A stretch of 64,000 bases of DNA. Source: Stenotrophomonas sp. 610A2. GTDB taxonomy: Bacteria > Pseudomonadota > Gammaproteobacteria > Xanthomonadales > Xanthomonadaceae. Below the pieces are notes generated by a model that had not been told where the DNA came from, did no database searches, and saw nothing but the letters and a program-made list of their open reading frames with translations. Positions 28,859 to 37,524 of the stretch are shown here, in pieces. A program made the position numbers and the translations under genes. Position 1 is the stretch's first letter, and every line of letters begins with the position of its first letter. Location of the stretch: the NCBI RefSeq assembly GCF_030549615.1, contig NZ_CP130832.1, positions 3,472,001 through 3,536,000 of the forward strand. Reading direction: 5' to 3'.

Positions 28859-30322
28859 TTGGACAGCCCCTTGTTCCCCCTGTTTGCCGACCTGAAAGCT
28901 CGGGCGGTGTTGGTCGTCGGCGGGGGCGCGGTGGCCGAGCGCAAAACCGATGCGTTGCTGCGCGCAGGTGCCCTGCCACAGGTTGGTGCGCCGTCGCTGA
29001 GCCCTGCGCTGCAGATTCTGGCGGACGGTGGTCGTATCCAGTGGCTGAAGGGACAGTTCGATCCGGCATGGCTGGATCAATCGGTCTGGCTGGTGATTGC
29101 CGCAACCGACGACAACGCCATCAATCGCGCCGTCGCCGAGGCCGCCGAAGCGCGGCGGCTGTTCGTCAATGTGGTGGACGACGCTGCGTTGTCCGGTTTC
29201 CACGTGCCTGCGGTGGTCGAGCGCGGCCCGCTGCAGATAGCGATTTCCAGTGGCGGTGGTGCGCCAATGGTGGCGCGCCATGTGCGCCGCCAGATCGAGG
29301 AGCGGTTTGATCAGGCCTGGGGCCAATTGGCGCAGTTGGTAAGCCGCAAGCGCGGATTGATACGCGAGCGCTTCCCTGAGCTGGCCGCGCGCCGCCGCTT
29401 CTTCGATCGCTTGATCGAGGGGCCGTTGCTCGGCCTGCTGCGCTCACGCCAGTCGATCGCGGCCGAAACCCAGCTATTGCTGGACCTCGCGGCCGAAGCA
29501 CCGGTTCATCCCGGCTCGGTGGTGCTGGTTGGCGCCGGCTCGGGCGATCCCGGCCTGCTCACCCTCAACGCGTTGCGTGCACTTAATCAGGCCGATGTGA
29601 TCCTGCATGATCGCCTGGTCAGCGCCGAGGTGCTGCAGCTTGCGCGCCGCGATGCCGACTTCATCGAAGTGGGCAAATCCGCGCAGGGCCGCAGCACTGC
29701 ACAGGAACATATCCATGCGCTGATGCTTGAGCATGCCCGCGCTGGCAAGCGCGTGGTGCGGCTCAAGGGCGGCGATGCCTTCGTGTTCGGCCGTGGCGGC
29801 GAAGAACTGCAGTTCCTGCGCAGCCATGGCATCGCCTTCGAAGTTGTGCCCGGCATCACCGCCGCGCTGGCCTGCGCGGCTTACGCCGGCATTCCCCTCA
29901 CCCATCGTGACCACGCCCAGCAGTTGCGGCTGGTGACCGCACACTGCAAGGACTCGCTGGACACGCTGGATTGGCCCGCGCTGGCAGAGCCGCGACAGAC
30001 CCTGGTGTTCTACATGGGCGTGGCCGCATTGGCGCAGATCCGCAGCCACCTGCTAGCCGCGGGAATGTCGGCCAGTACCCCATTCGCCCTGATCGAAAAT
30101 GGCTCGCGTGCCGAGCAGCGGGTGGTCAGCGGGCAACTGCGCCAGCTGCCGGATGCTGCCGCCCAGCACCAGGTGAAGTCCCCTGCCCTGCTGGTGCTCG
30201 GCGAGGTGGCGGCGCTGGCCGATGAACTGCATTGGTTCGGCGCTGCGCCGCTGCACGCAACGCCTACTGTTTCCTCACTTTCCGCAAAGACGGCACCGCC
30301 CACACTGGCCGACGCCGCCTGA
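28859..30322 (+). CDS. cysG: Siroheme synthase CysG
   Basis: A 487-residue multifunctional enzyme that makes siroheme for CysI. The N-terminal NAD-binding domain ([11 protein letters not shown] at 19-29) carries precorrin-2 dehydrogenase and ferrochelatase activity, and the dimerisation region contains [14 protein letters not shown]. The C-terminal part from about residue 218 is uroporphyrinogen-III C-methyltransferase, with [14 protein letters not shown] and [17 protein letters not shown]. The best start is a TTG: it places the family N-terminus correctly, and no in-frame ATG is found upstream near it. A weak start may keep expression low. Confidence 0.94.
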   Translation: MDSPLFPLFADLKARAVLVVGGGAVAERKTDALLRAGALPQVGAPSLSPALQILADGGRIQWLKGQFDPAWLDQSVWLVIAATDDNAINRAVAEAAEARRLFVNVVDDAALSGFHVPAVVERGPLQIAISSGGGAPMVARHVRRQIEERFDQAWGQLAQLVSRKRGLIRERFPELAARRRFFDRLIEGPLLGLLRSRQSIAAETQLLLDLAAEAPVHPGSVVLVGAGSGDPGLLTLNALRALNQADVILHDRLVSAEVLQLARRDADFIEVGKSAQGRSTAQEHIHALMLEHARAGKRVVRLKGGDAFVFGRGGEELQFLRSHGIAFEVVPGITAALACAAYAGIPLTHRDHAQQLRLVTAHCKDSLDTLDWPALAEPRQTLVFYMGVAALAQIRSHLLAAGMSASTPFALIENGSRAEQRVVSGQLRQLPDAAAQHQVKSPALLVLGEVAALADELHWFGAAPLHATPTVSSLSAKTAPPTLADAA

Positions 30323-30342
30323 CCACCTCCCCGGAGACTTCA

Positions 30343-31302
30343 ATGGCCCTGTACAACAGCATCCTGGACACCATCGGCAATACCCCGGTGGTCAAACTCA
30401 ACCGCCTGGCCCCAGCCGGCGTCGATATCTACGTCAAAGTCGAGTCGTTCAACCCGGCCGGTTCGGTCAAGGACCGTCTGGCCCTGGCCATCATCCTCGA
30501 CGCCGAGAAGAAGGGCCTGCTCAAGCCCGGCGACACCATCGTCGAAGCCACCTCCGGCAACACCGGCGTGGCCCTGGCTATGGTCGCCGCCGCGCGTGGC
30601 TACAAGTTCGTCGCCACGATGGTGGAAACCTTCTCCATCGAGCGCCGCAAGCTGATGCGCGCCTACGGTGCCAAGGTCATCCTGACCCCGGCCGCCGAGC
30701 GCGGCAGCGGCATGGTGCGCAAGGCCAAGGAGCTGGCCCAGCAGCACGGCTGGTTCCTGGCCAGCCAGTTCGCCAACCCGGCCAATCCGGCCTATCACCG
30801 GCAGACCACCGCCGCCGAGATCCTGCGCGACTTCGCCGGCAAGCGTCTGGACTACTTCGTCAGCGGCTGGGGCACCGGCGGCACCCTGACCGGCGTCGGC
30901 GAAGTGCTGAAGCTGGCCCGTCCGGAAACCCGCATCATCGCCACCGAACCGGCCGGCGCCGCCCTGCTGGCCGGCAAGGATTTCACCCCGCACAAGATCC
31001 AGGGCTGGACCCCGGACTTCATCCCGGAAGTGCTCAACCGCAACGTCTACGACCAGTTGCTGTCGATCCAGGACGAGCGTGCGATCGAGACCTCGCGCCG
31101 CCTGGCCGCCGAGGAAGGCATCTTCGTCGGCATCTCCTCCGGCGCCACGGTTGCCAGTGCGCTGGATGTGGCCGCCACTGCCGAAGCCGGCTCGGTAATC
31201 CTGGCGATGCTGCCCGATACCGGCGAGCGCTACTTCTCCACCCCGCTGTTCGCCGATGTGAACGACGGCTCCGACGACGACTGGCTGGCCGGCCTTCCGT
31301 AA
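30343..31302 (+). CDS. cysK: Cysteine synthase A
   Basis: A PLP enzyme that makes cysteine from O-acetylserine and sulfide, 319 residues. The PLP lysine is K43 in FNPAGSVKDR. The substrate loop TSGNTG is at 70-75, and the PLP-phosphate loop is SGWGTGGTLTGV. The QFANPANPAYH segment supports CysK over CysM. GGAG lies 9 bases before the ATG. It follows cysG by 20 bases and is probably cotranscribed, so the last step of the pathway is linked to cofactor supply. Confidence 0.96.
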   Translation: MALYNSILDTIGNTPVVKLNRLAPAGVDIYVKVESFNPAGSVKDRLALAIILDAEKKGLLKPGDTIVEATSGNTGVALAMVAAARGYKFVATMVETFSIERRKLMRAYGAKVILTPAAERGSGMVRKAKELAQQHGWFLASQFANPANPAYHRQTTAAEILRDFAGKRLDYFVSGWGTGGTLTGVGEVLKLARPETRIIATEPAGAALLAGKDFTPHKIQGWTPDFIPEVLNRNVYDQLLSIQDERAIETSRRLAAEEGIFVGISSGATVASALDVAATAEAGSVILAMLPDTGERYFSTPLFADVNDGSDDDWLAGLP

Positions 31303-31329
31303 CCCCGGTTACTTAACCCGTCAGCAACG

Positions 31330-31360
31330 CGAAGGCCGCCTATGCGGCCTTCGTGCTTTT
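31330..31360 (+). terminator. Terminator of the cysG-cysK operon
   Basis: The stem CGAAGGCCGC/GCGGCCTTCG with loop CTAT is followed by a T-rich stretch (TGCTTTT). It begins 28 bases after the cysK stop. Confidence 0.88.
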
Positions 31361-31472
31361 CTGTGCCCGTGAATCGCGCCGGATGAGACCGCATGGGTGC
31401 AGACTGCAGCTGTGTCCGGCGCGGCGGTGGCCGTCACATTTTTCTCATACATCGCAACGGAAGATCAGCGCC

Positions 31473-32063
31473 ATGAACATTGAAGTCTGGCAGGGCGACA
31501 TTACCGAACTGGCGGTCGACGTCATCGTCAACGCAGCCAATGAAACCCTGCTGGGCGGCGGCGGAGTGGACGGTGCAATCCATCGGGCCGCAGGCCCCGG
31601 CCTGCTGCGCGAATGCGAGCAGCTGCCCGAGCTGCGTGCCGGCGTGCGCTGCCCCACCGGCGAAGTGCGCGCCACTGGCGGCCACAATCTGCCAGCCCGG
31701 CATGTATTCCATACCGTCGGCCCGGTGTGGCGCGATGGTCGTCACGATGAAGCAGCGCTATTGGCCAATTGTTATTGGCAGTCGCTGCGTCTGGCCGAAC
31801 AGATGGGTCTGGAATCGATCGCATTCCCGGCGATCAGCTGCGGCGTGTACGGCTACCCGCTGCACCAGGCGGCGGTAATTGCCGCAACCGAAACCATGAC
31901 CTGGCAGAAGAGCCATGCGCGGCCTGTGCGGATCGTGCTGGTCGCTTACAACGCGGCGGCGTTCAAGATCTATCAGCAGGCCCTGGCCAGCGCTGGACCG
32001 GCGCAGGAGCAGGCGGGCTCTGTGCTGGCGTCGTTTGCGGGTGGGTTTGCGCCTGCGCATTGA
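31473..32063 (+). CDS. Macro-domain protein, YmdB-like O-acetyl-ADP-ribose deacetylase
   Basis: A single macro domain of 196 residues that should bind or hydrolyse ADP-ribose derivatives. Key motifs are [19 protein letters not shown] (residues 19-37), which contacts the adenine and distal ribose, and ISCGVYGYP near 125-133, which holds the phosphates. The GGGGVDGAI loop matches the YmdB/MacroD-type active group. A Pro/Ala-rich tail of about 25 residues follows the domain. It has its own ribosome-binding site and lies after the cysK terminator, so it is a separate unit. Confidence 0.9.
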   Translation: MNIEVWQGDITELAVDVIVNAANETLLGGGGVDGAIHRAAGPGLLRECEQLPELRAGVRCPTGEVRATGGHNLPARHVFHTVGPVWRDGRHDEAALLANCYWQSLRLAEQMGLESIAFPAISCGVYGYPLHQAAVIAATETMTWQKSHARPVRIVLVAYNAAAFKIYQQALASAGPAQEQAGSVLASFAGGFAPAH

Positions 32064-32098
32064 GGTGTTTGGCTGTTCGAGCCGAGCAAAATCAAAAC

Positions 32099-32229
32099 CT
32101 ACCCCTCCCCAGCCCTCCCCTTCGCTACGCGAAAGGGAGGGGGCAAGAGCGGCTACCCGCGATCGGCCCGACCTGCATGACCAGCTCCCTCCCTTTGCCA
32201 CAGGCAAGGGGAGGGTTGGGGAGGGGTAG
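32099..32229. repeat. Two C-rich hairpin repeats facing each other
   Basis: The forward copy (about 32099-32142) has a TTCGC/GCGAA stem with loop TAC. The inverted copy (about 32184-32229) has a TTTGCC/GGCAA stem with loop ACA. The two face each other between converging genes and could each end one transcript. The different but self-complementary stems are a clear example of covariation. Confidence 0.85.
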
Positions 32230-32247
32230 CTCTTGGCAGCAAACCCA

Positions 32248-33567
32248 TCACCCCAGCTCACCACCTACCCCGTAAACCCAGGCATCAAAAAACCCCTGCA
32301 GCGAACGGCCAGCAGCACGCTCCATCGCCTTCTGGAGATCCGCCGTCACCACCGACTTCCCGTCATTGGCCTGCGTGTATTGCCGCAGTCCGAGCCAGAA
32401 CACCTCGTCACCAAGCTCCAGGCGCAAGCGGTGCAGCACATAGGCGCCCTTCCGGTAGACCACCGCACGGTCATCGGAGGTGGGCTTGTCCCAGTTCGGA
32501 TATACCAACGCTCTATCAGCGCCCTTCGCGCGCAACGCCAGCAGCCGCTGCTCCCAGCCCTGCACCATCGCCTGATATACAGCTTCGCCCTGCGACTGCT
32601 GCAACCATGCAGCGGTCATGAAGTTGGCGAAACCTTCGTTGAGCCAGAAGTGCTCCCAGCCTGCACAGGTAACGCGATTCCCCCACCACTGATGTGCAGC
32701 CTCGTGTGCGATCAAGCTGGTCTGGGTCGCATCGGCAAGCACCTCCTGTCCGTAGGCCTCCGACATCAGCGATAGCCCTGCCATTTCCTGACCGATGGTG
32801 CGCTTGACCAAGGCCTGCCGATAGTCGCCCTGATAGGCCAGACCTGCGCGCTCTGCAAAGAAGTCCAACATGGCGCCGGTGTCGGCGAACAGTTGCCGCA
32901 GCTCGCCCTCTGAACGATCCAGCGCGTAGTAATGCAAGGTGTTGCCGGCATGCGTCTGCTGCACGTGCCGGTATGGCGCAGCGGCAAAGCCGTAGACGTA
33001 GCCCGGCATTGGTGTACGCAGCTGCCAGCGGTGCTCGATGCGGCCATCCGGCAATTGCCGCGACGGCAAGGCCTCGCCTACCGCAGCTGTCGTCAGATCC
33101 TTGGGCAGGCGCAATGCCAGCAGCAAGGTGGCGCGCTCGTCCGGCGCGTTGATCGACGGCATCCATTGATCGGTGGAGAAAACGGTGTAGACCTCGTTTC
33201 GCTCGGCAGCGAACTCCAGGCCGAAGCGCGGCTTGCCGTGGTAATGCAGGCGCACGCTGGTTTGCTCGCCGGCATTCAACGCTCGTGCAAGGCTGACGGT
33301 CAGTTTTCCATCTGCCAGTTGGAAGTCCACCGGCTTGCCATCGTGCGTGGCCGAGTCGACAACCAGCTCACCGCTGTCCAACGTCAGTTTCTGCATCGGA
33401 GCGAGTGCGTTGAACCGCACCAGGGTTTCGCCCTGCAGCTGGCCTGCTGCGATCTCCAGATCCAGGGTGGTCGCGTAGTGCTGGATATCGAAGCTGCGCG
33501 TTTCCGCAGCGAAGGCAGATACGGCGATGGTCGATGCAAACAGCCCAAGTGTGATTCTGCGATGCAT
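32248..33567 (-). CDS. Exported M1-family metallopeptidase (short, atypical)
   Basis: A 439-residue protein with a signal peptide (about residues 1-21) and an M1-type catalytic domain. The zinc site is HEAAH at 288-292 plus E311 in NEGFANF. The protein is much shorter than classical M1 aminopeptidases (about 850) because it lacks the C-terminal helical domain. The usual GAMEN substrate motif reads GQEMAGLSLMS at 259-269 instead. Peptide cleavage is therefore likely, but N-terminal specificity is doubtful. A GGGAGG ribosome-binding site precedes the ATG at 33567; a longer open frame to 33774 runs through repeats. Confidence 0.85.
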   Translation of the reverse strand: MHRRITLGLFASTIAVSAFAAETRSFDIQHYATTLDLEIAAGQLQGETLVRFNALAPMQKLTLDSGELVVDSATHDGKPVDFQLADGKLTVSLARALNAGEQTSVRLHYHGKPRFGLEFAAERNEVYTVFSTDQWMPSINAPDERATLLLALRLPKDLTTAAVGEALPSRQLPDGRIEHRWQLRTPMPGYVYGFAAAPYRHVQQTHAGNTLHYYALDRSEGELRQLFADTGAMLDFFAERAGLAYQGDYRQALVKRTIGQEMAGLSLMSEAYGQEVLADATQTSLIAHEAAHQWWGNRVTCAGWEHFWLNEGFANFMTAAWLQQSQGEAVYQAMVQGWEQRLLALRAKGADRALVYPNWDKPTSDDRAVVYRKGAYVLHRLRLELGDEVFWLGLRQYTQANDGKSVVTADLQKAMERAAGRSLQGFFDAWVYGVGGELG

Positions 33568-33611
33568 CGGATCCTCCCTGATGGAAAACCCGATTGTAGG
33601 GCGCCGAGCAT

Positions 33612-33725
33612 GTAGGAGCGGCGTAAGCCGCGAAGCTGGCAAGGCAACAGCCGCCAAGATGTTTGCAATTGCGGCCATCGCGGCAGTTTGTTTTGCATCA
33701 GCTTCGCGGCTTACGCCGCTCCTAC
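33612..33725. repeat. REP doublet with a 62-base spacer
   Basis: Forward GTAGGAGCGGCG palindrome at 33612-33637 and inverted copy at 33700-33725. The spacer begins GGCAAGGC and resembles the spacer of the doublet at 39.4 kb, so the whole doublet probably moves or duplicates as one unit. Confidence 0.88.
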
Positions 33726-33743
33726 AAAAACACTGCAAAACAA

Positions 33744-33766
33744 AACGCCGGCTGTTGGCCGGCGTT
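33744..33766 (-). terminator. Terminator of the fba gene
   Basis: The stem AACGCCGGC/GCCGGCGTT is followed on the minus strand by TTGTTTTG. It lies 26 bases beyond the aldolase stop. Confidence 0.88.
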
Positions 33767-33792
33767 CTGTTCAACTCACGCAGGTTGGCCTA

Positions 33793-34797
33793 TCAGCCTT
33801 CCCACTTGCCCTGTGCAGCCAGGCCGTTTTCCTTGGCACGCTCGAACACGGTCTTCTGTGCGGCAGCGTAGTTGCCCTTCATGTCCTTGGCCCACAGCTT
33901 CAGTGCAGCCTGCTGCATGGCGCGGCCGTAGGAGAAACTCAGCGGCCACGGCAGGGTGCCGACCTGGTTCATGGCGTTGAGGTGAGCGGTGGACTGCTCA
34001 TCGCTCTGGCCACCGGACAGGAACACCACACCCGGCAGGATCGCCGGCACGGTCGACTTCAGGCACATCACGGTGGACTCGGCCACTTCCTCGACATCCA
34101 CCTGCTCGTCGCAGGTCTTGCCCGGGATGACCATCGAGGCCTTCAGGATGGTCCCTTCCAGCACAACGTTCTGCTGGTACAGAGCGTCGAACAGCGAACG
34201 CAGGGTTGCTTCGGTGACTTCGTAGCAGGTCTCGATGTCGTGGTCGCCGTCCATGATCACTTCTGGCTCGACCATCGGCACCAGGCCGCATTCCTGGCAC
34301 AGCGCGGCATAACGGGCCAGCGCATGGGCGTTGGACTCGATGCAGGTGCCCGACGGCATGCTTTCACCGATGTTGATCACCGCACGCCACTTGGCGAAAC
34401 GCGCGCCCAGCTTGTAGTACTCCTGCAGGCGCTCGCGCAGGCCGTCCAGGCCTTCGGTCACCAGCTCACCGGGGCAGCCAGCCAGCGGGTGCGCACCCTT
34501 GTCGACCTTGATGCCCGGGATCATGCCGTTGTCGGCCATGTACTTGGCGAACGGCACGCCGTCCTTGGTCGACTGGCGGATGGTTTCGTCGTACAGGATC
34601 GCGCCGGAGATGTGCTCGTTGAGCTTCGGCGTGGTCAGCAGCAGCTCGCGGTAGGCACGACGGTTTTCTTCCGTGTTCTCGATGCCGACGCTTGCGAAGC
34701 GCTTGGCAATCGTACCGGTGGATTCGTCAATGGCGATGATGCCCTTGCCCGGGGCGACCATGGCCTGGGCGGTTTCAGCCAGCAGTTCGATGCTCAT
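33793..34797 (-). CDS. fba: Class I fructose-bisphosphate aldolase
   Basis: Cleaves fructose 1,6-bisphosphate to dihydroxyacetone phosphate and glyceraldehyde 3-phosphate through a Schiff base. The 334-residue protein is of the eukaryote-like class I type. Key residues are D24 in IAIDESTGT, K97 in GIKVDKG, K136 in ARFAKWRA, E177/E179 in MVEPEV and the Schiff-base lysine K219 in LEGTILKASM. An AGGAA ribosome-binding site precedes the ATG. It lies 164 bases downstream of pyk and may be partly cotranscribed with it. Confidence 0.95.
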   Translation of the reverse strand: MSIELLAETAQAMVAPGKGIIAIDESTGTIAKRFASVGIENTEENRRAYRELLLTTPKLNEHISGAILYDETIRQSTKDGVPFAKYMADNGMIPGIKVDKGAHPLAGCPGELVTEGLDGLRERLQEYYKLGARFAKWRAVINIGESMPSGTCIESNAHALARYAALCQECGLVPMVEPEVIMDGDHDIETCYEVTEATLRSLFDALYQQNVVLEGTILKASMVIPGKTCDEQVDVEEVAESTVMCLKSTVPAILPGVVFLSGGQSDEQSTAHLNAMNQVGTLPWPLSFSYGRAMQQAALKLWAKDMKGNYAAAQKTVFERAKENGLAAQGKWEG

Positions 34798-34912
34798 GAG
34801 GTTCCTGTGACAGCGTGCGGGAAAACCCGGATTATAGCCCGGCCCGCTCACCGGCTGGCTGCCCGCGAGGTCTGGAACCGGTTTCAGCCTGTCATGTCAG
34901 GACAAAACCTGT

Positions 34913-34941
34913 CCGCTCCGATCAGAAGATGACCGGAGCGG
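34913..34941 (-). terminator. Possible terminator or attenuator between pyk and fba
   Basis: The stem CCGCTCCG/CGGAGCGG lies 20 bases after the pyk stop. On the minus strand it is followed by ACAGGTTTTG, a weak T-rich tail. It may reduce read-through from pyk into fba rather than stop it fully. Confidence 0.45.
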
Positions 34942-34961
34942 TGGCTTGTTGCTGGCGTCGC

Positions 34962-36428
34962 TTACAGGTCGCCCAGACCGCTGGCGCGGCCGTCGTTACC
35001 GACTTCCAGCAGGCGCAGGGTGTTGGTGGCGCCATGGGTTTCCATGTGCTCGCCACTGGTGAACACCACGCGATCACCCGCTTCCAGCAGGTTGGACTCG
35101 ACCAGCAGACGGATGCTGCCACGTGCGGCTTCACGCGGGGTGAAGCCACGGCTGTCGAAATTGATCGGGAACACATCGCGCATCAGTGCCATCTGCCGGC
35201 GTGCACCGTCATGGCGGGTGACCGCGTAGATCGGCGACTTGGCGCGGAAGCGCGACAGGTAACGCGCGGTGCCACCGGATTCGGTCATCGCCACGATGGC
35301 GCGCACGCCCACGTGCTGGGACAGGAACATGGTGGCCATGGCGATGGCCTGGTCGGCGCGCTCCAGGTTGCGCGGCGAGGCGTTGAAGTCGGTCTCGGTC
35401 TGGAACTGGCGCTCCGCACCCAGGCAGATACGGGCCATCGCCTCGACCGCCTTGACCGGATAGGCACCTGCCGCGGTTTCGGCCGACAGCATCACCGCGT
35501 CGGTACCGTCGATGACCGAGTTGGCCACGTCCAGCACTTCGGCGCGGGTCGGGATCGGGCTTTCGACCATGGACTGCAGCATCTGCGTGGCGGTGATCAC
35601 CACCTTGTTCTGCGCCAGCGAGGCCTTGATGATCTTCTTCTGCAGGCCCGGCAGTTCGGCGTCGCCGATTTCCACGCCCAGGTCGCCACGCGCCACCATC
35701 ACCACATCGCTGGCGTCGACGATCTCTTCGAGGTTCTCGATGGCTTCGGTGCGTTCGATCTTGGACACCAGCGCGGCGTAGCAGCCATGCGACTCGGCGA
35801 TGGCGCGCGCGTCGTTCATGTCCTGCGCGTTACGGCAGAACGAGACGGCGATGAAGTCGACGCCGATCTTGGCGACGATGCCGATCAGCTCTTTATCGCG
35901 CTCGGTCAGCGCGCCCAGCGACAGACCGCCGCCCTGCTTGTTCAAGCCCTTGCGGTCGGACAGCACGCCGTCATTGAGCACGGTGTTGATGATGCGCTCG
36001 CCCTGCACTTCCACCACCTGCAGCTGCATCAGGCCGTCGTCGAGCAACAGCACGTCACCCGGCGCCACGTCCTGCGGCAGGCCGAGATAGCTCACGCCCA
36101 CCTGGCTGGTGTCACCGGCCGGTGCGGTGGCGCTGGCGATCAGGTCGAAACGGTCGCCAGCCTTCAACGAAATCTTGCCTTCGGCAAAACGTTCAATGCG
36201 GATCTTCGGGCCCGGCAGGTCGGCGAGGATGCCGACTTCCACGCCCACACGCTGGGCGGCGGCACGCACGTCGGCGGCACGCCTGGCCTGGCCGGACGGA
36301 TCACCATGGGAGAAATTCAAACGCACAACGTTGACGCCGGCGCGGAACAGATCGTCCAGCACCCCTGGCGCGTCAGTTGCCGGCCCGAGGGTGGCGAGGA
36401 TCTTGGTGCGGCGCTGACGTTCAATCAT
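34962..36428 (-). CDS. pyk: Pyruvate kinase
   Basis: Transfers phosphate from phosphoenolpyruvate to ADP. The 488-residue protein starts MIERQRRTKILATLGPAT, has the substrate and metal region NVVRLNFSHG near 33-42, and MVARGDLGVEIG as the Mg-binding segment. VITATQMLQSM follows, with an allosteric C-terminal domain to GRASGLGDL. The start at 36428 is the family N-terminus; the open frame to 36860 crosses non-coding DNA. The 450-base upstream gap suggests complex control. Confidence 0.95.
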   Translation of the reverse strand: MIERQRRTKILATLGPATDAPGVLDDLFRAGVNVVRLNFSHGDPSGQARRAADVRAAAQRVGVEVGILADLPGPKIRIERFAEGKISLKAGDRFDLIASATAPAGDTSQVGVSYLGLPQDVAPGDVLLLDDGLMQLQVVEVQGERIINTVLNDGVLSDRKGLNKQGGGLSLGALTERDKELIGIVAKIGVDFIAVSFCRNAQDMNDARAIAESHGCYAALVSKIERTEAIENLEEIVDASDVVMVARGDLGVEIGDAELPGLQKKIIKASLAQNKVVITATQMLQSMVESPIPTRAEVLDVANSVIDGTDAVMLSAETAAGAYPVKAVEAMARICLGAERQFQTETDFNASPRNLERADQAIAMATMFLSQHVGVRAIVAMTESGGTARYLSRFRAKSPIYAVTRHDGARRQMALMRDVFPINFDSRGFTPREAARGSIRLLVESNLLEAGDRVVFTSGEHMETHGATNTLRLLEVGNDGRASGLGDL

Positions 36429-36879
36429 TGTGCGTGGTCTCCCTAATAGACCGCCGAAAGTAGCACATCCATTGCATGACAACGATGTCGCATACGATTT
36501 CATACGACACTTTCTGCTGTGTCCCAAAGACAGGCCAGACAGTCGATCTGGACATACCGCACGGTATGACAACGCGGGACCTATAGCTGCCTTGCATAGG
36601 TCGATAAGCCAAGGTGATAGCTCAGCACGCGGATGTTGCCGTTGCGTGTGGGATCGGGGAAAAGCTTTGCTGCTTCGCAGCAAGAAAAGTTGGCAGCGAA
36701 GACATGCCGAGGACATCGAGTGACAACTGGTGCGAGCATGGCACGAACGCCGAGGGCTTCCCCGAAAACCCTTCAGATCGCCATTCCCGCGCAGGCGGGC
36801 ATGACGATCTGAAATTTTGCTGAGGCCTGTCCGCGTTGTGGCTCCGGATGCCGGAGCCACAAAACATCAAACCCATCAA
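36429..36879. other. Long non-coding region upstream of pyk
   Basis: About 450 bases without a convincing gene. Near pyk there is a direct repeat CATACGA-N3-CATACGA. A small hairpin TTGCTGC-TTC-GCAGCAA lies near 36665-36681. A 17-base imperfect inverted repeat (CAGATCG outer arms) is at 36773-36811 and resembles a common dispersed ATTCCCGCG-type element. A strong hairpin TTGTGGCTCCGG/CCGGAGCCACAA at 36836-36862 lacks a T-tail on either strand but could mark the end of the pgk transcript. A small RNA gene is possible but unproven. Confidence 0.5.
36491..36507. promoter_or_regulatory. Direct repeat, candidate operator upstream of pyk
   Basis: CATACGA occurs twice with starts exactly 10 bases apart, one helical turn, 63-79 bases before the pyk start codon. 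This spacing suits cooperative binding of a regulator on one face of the DNA. No regulator is known for it. Confidence 0.35.
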
Positions 36880-37524
36880 TCAACCGCGCAACACCGCCGC
36901 CAACTCATCCGGCGTAGCCGCCAGCGTGCCAGCCCCGGCAGCCTGCAACTCTTCGCGACCACCAAAGCCCCACAGCACGCCGACATTGCGCATGCCGTGG
37001 TGACGCGCGCCTTCGATGTCCATGCGGCGGTCGCCGATCATCCAGCACTGCGACGCCTGCAACGACAAACGCTGCAAGGCCTCGGCGATCAGCTCCGGCT
37101 TGTGGCTGCGCGAACCATCTTCGGTCGCCCCGATGATGTCCTCGAAGCAGCCACCAAACGGCAGGTGCTCGACGATACGCCGCGCATGCGGCTCGTTCTT
37201 GGCGGTGACCACGGCCAGCCGATGGCCGGCCGCGTGCAGGCCCCGCACGACATCACCGATACCGGCGTAGATGTCGTGCTCCTTCCAGCCGTGCACATCG
37301 AAACGCTCGCGGTACAACTCCACCGCCCGCTCCACGCGCAGGGCATCGCCAAACAAGGGCGTGAAGCTGGTACGCAGCGCCGGGCCGATCCACTTGCGCA
37401 GCTCGGCATCGCCCGGCACCGGATGCTCCATCTGTTCCAGTGCAAAAGCCACGCAGCGGGTGATGCCGACGGCCGAATCAATCAGCGTGCCGTCGAGATC
37501 GAAGAAGAAGACTTCGCGGCTCAC
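36880..37524 (-). CDS. HAD-family phosphatase (phosphoglycolate phosphatase-like)
   Basis: A 214-residue haloacid dehalogenase-type hydrolase. Motif I is [11 protein letters not shown], with the nucleophile D9 and acid/base D11. Motif II is VVTAKNE, motif III is the lysine in SHKPELI, and motif IV is [11 protein letters not shown] helical cap lies at about 15-85. It starts at a GTG that overlaps the pgk stop by four bases (GTGA), so translation is coupled to pgk. Repair of phosphoglycolate or another glycolytic by-product would fit, but the substrate is not proven. Confidence 0.85.
   Translation of the reverse strand: MSREVFFFDLDGTLIDSAVGITRCVAFALEQMEHPVPGDAELRKWIGPALRTSFTPLFGDALRVERAVELYRERFDVHGWKEHDIYAGIGDVVRGLHAAGHRLAVVTAKNEPHARRIVEHLPFGGCFEDIIGATEDGSRSHKPELIAEALQRLSLQASQCWMIGDRRMDIEGARHHGMRNVGVLWGFGGREELQAAGAGTLAATPDELAAVLRG

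Noticed and set aside
36614..36823. Small open frame in the pyk upstream region
   Set aside because: No ribosome-binding site, it crosses two inverted repeats, and its composition is unlike neighbouring genes.
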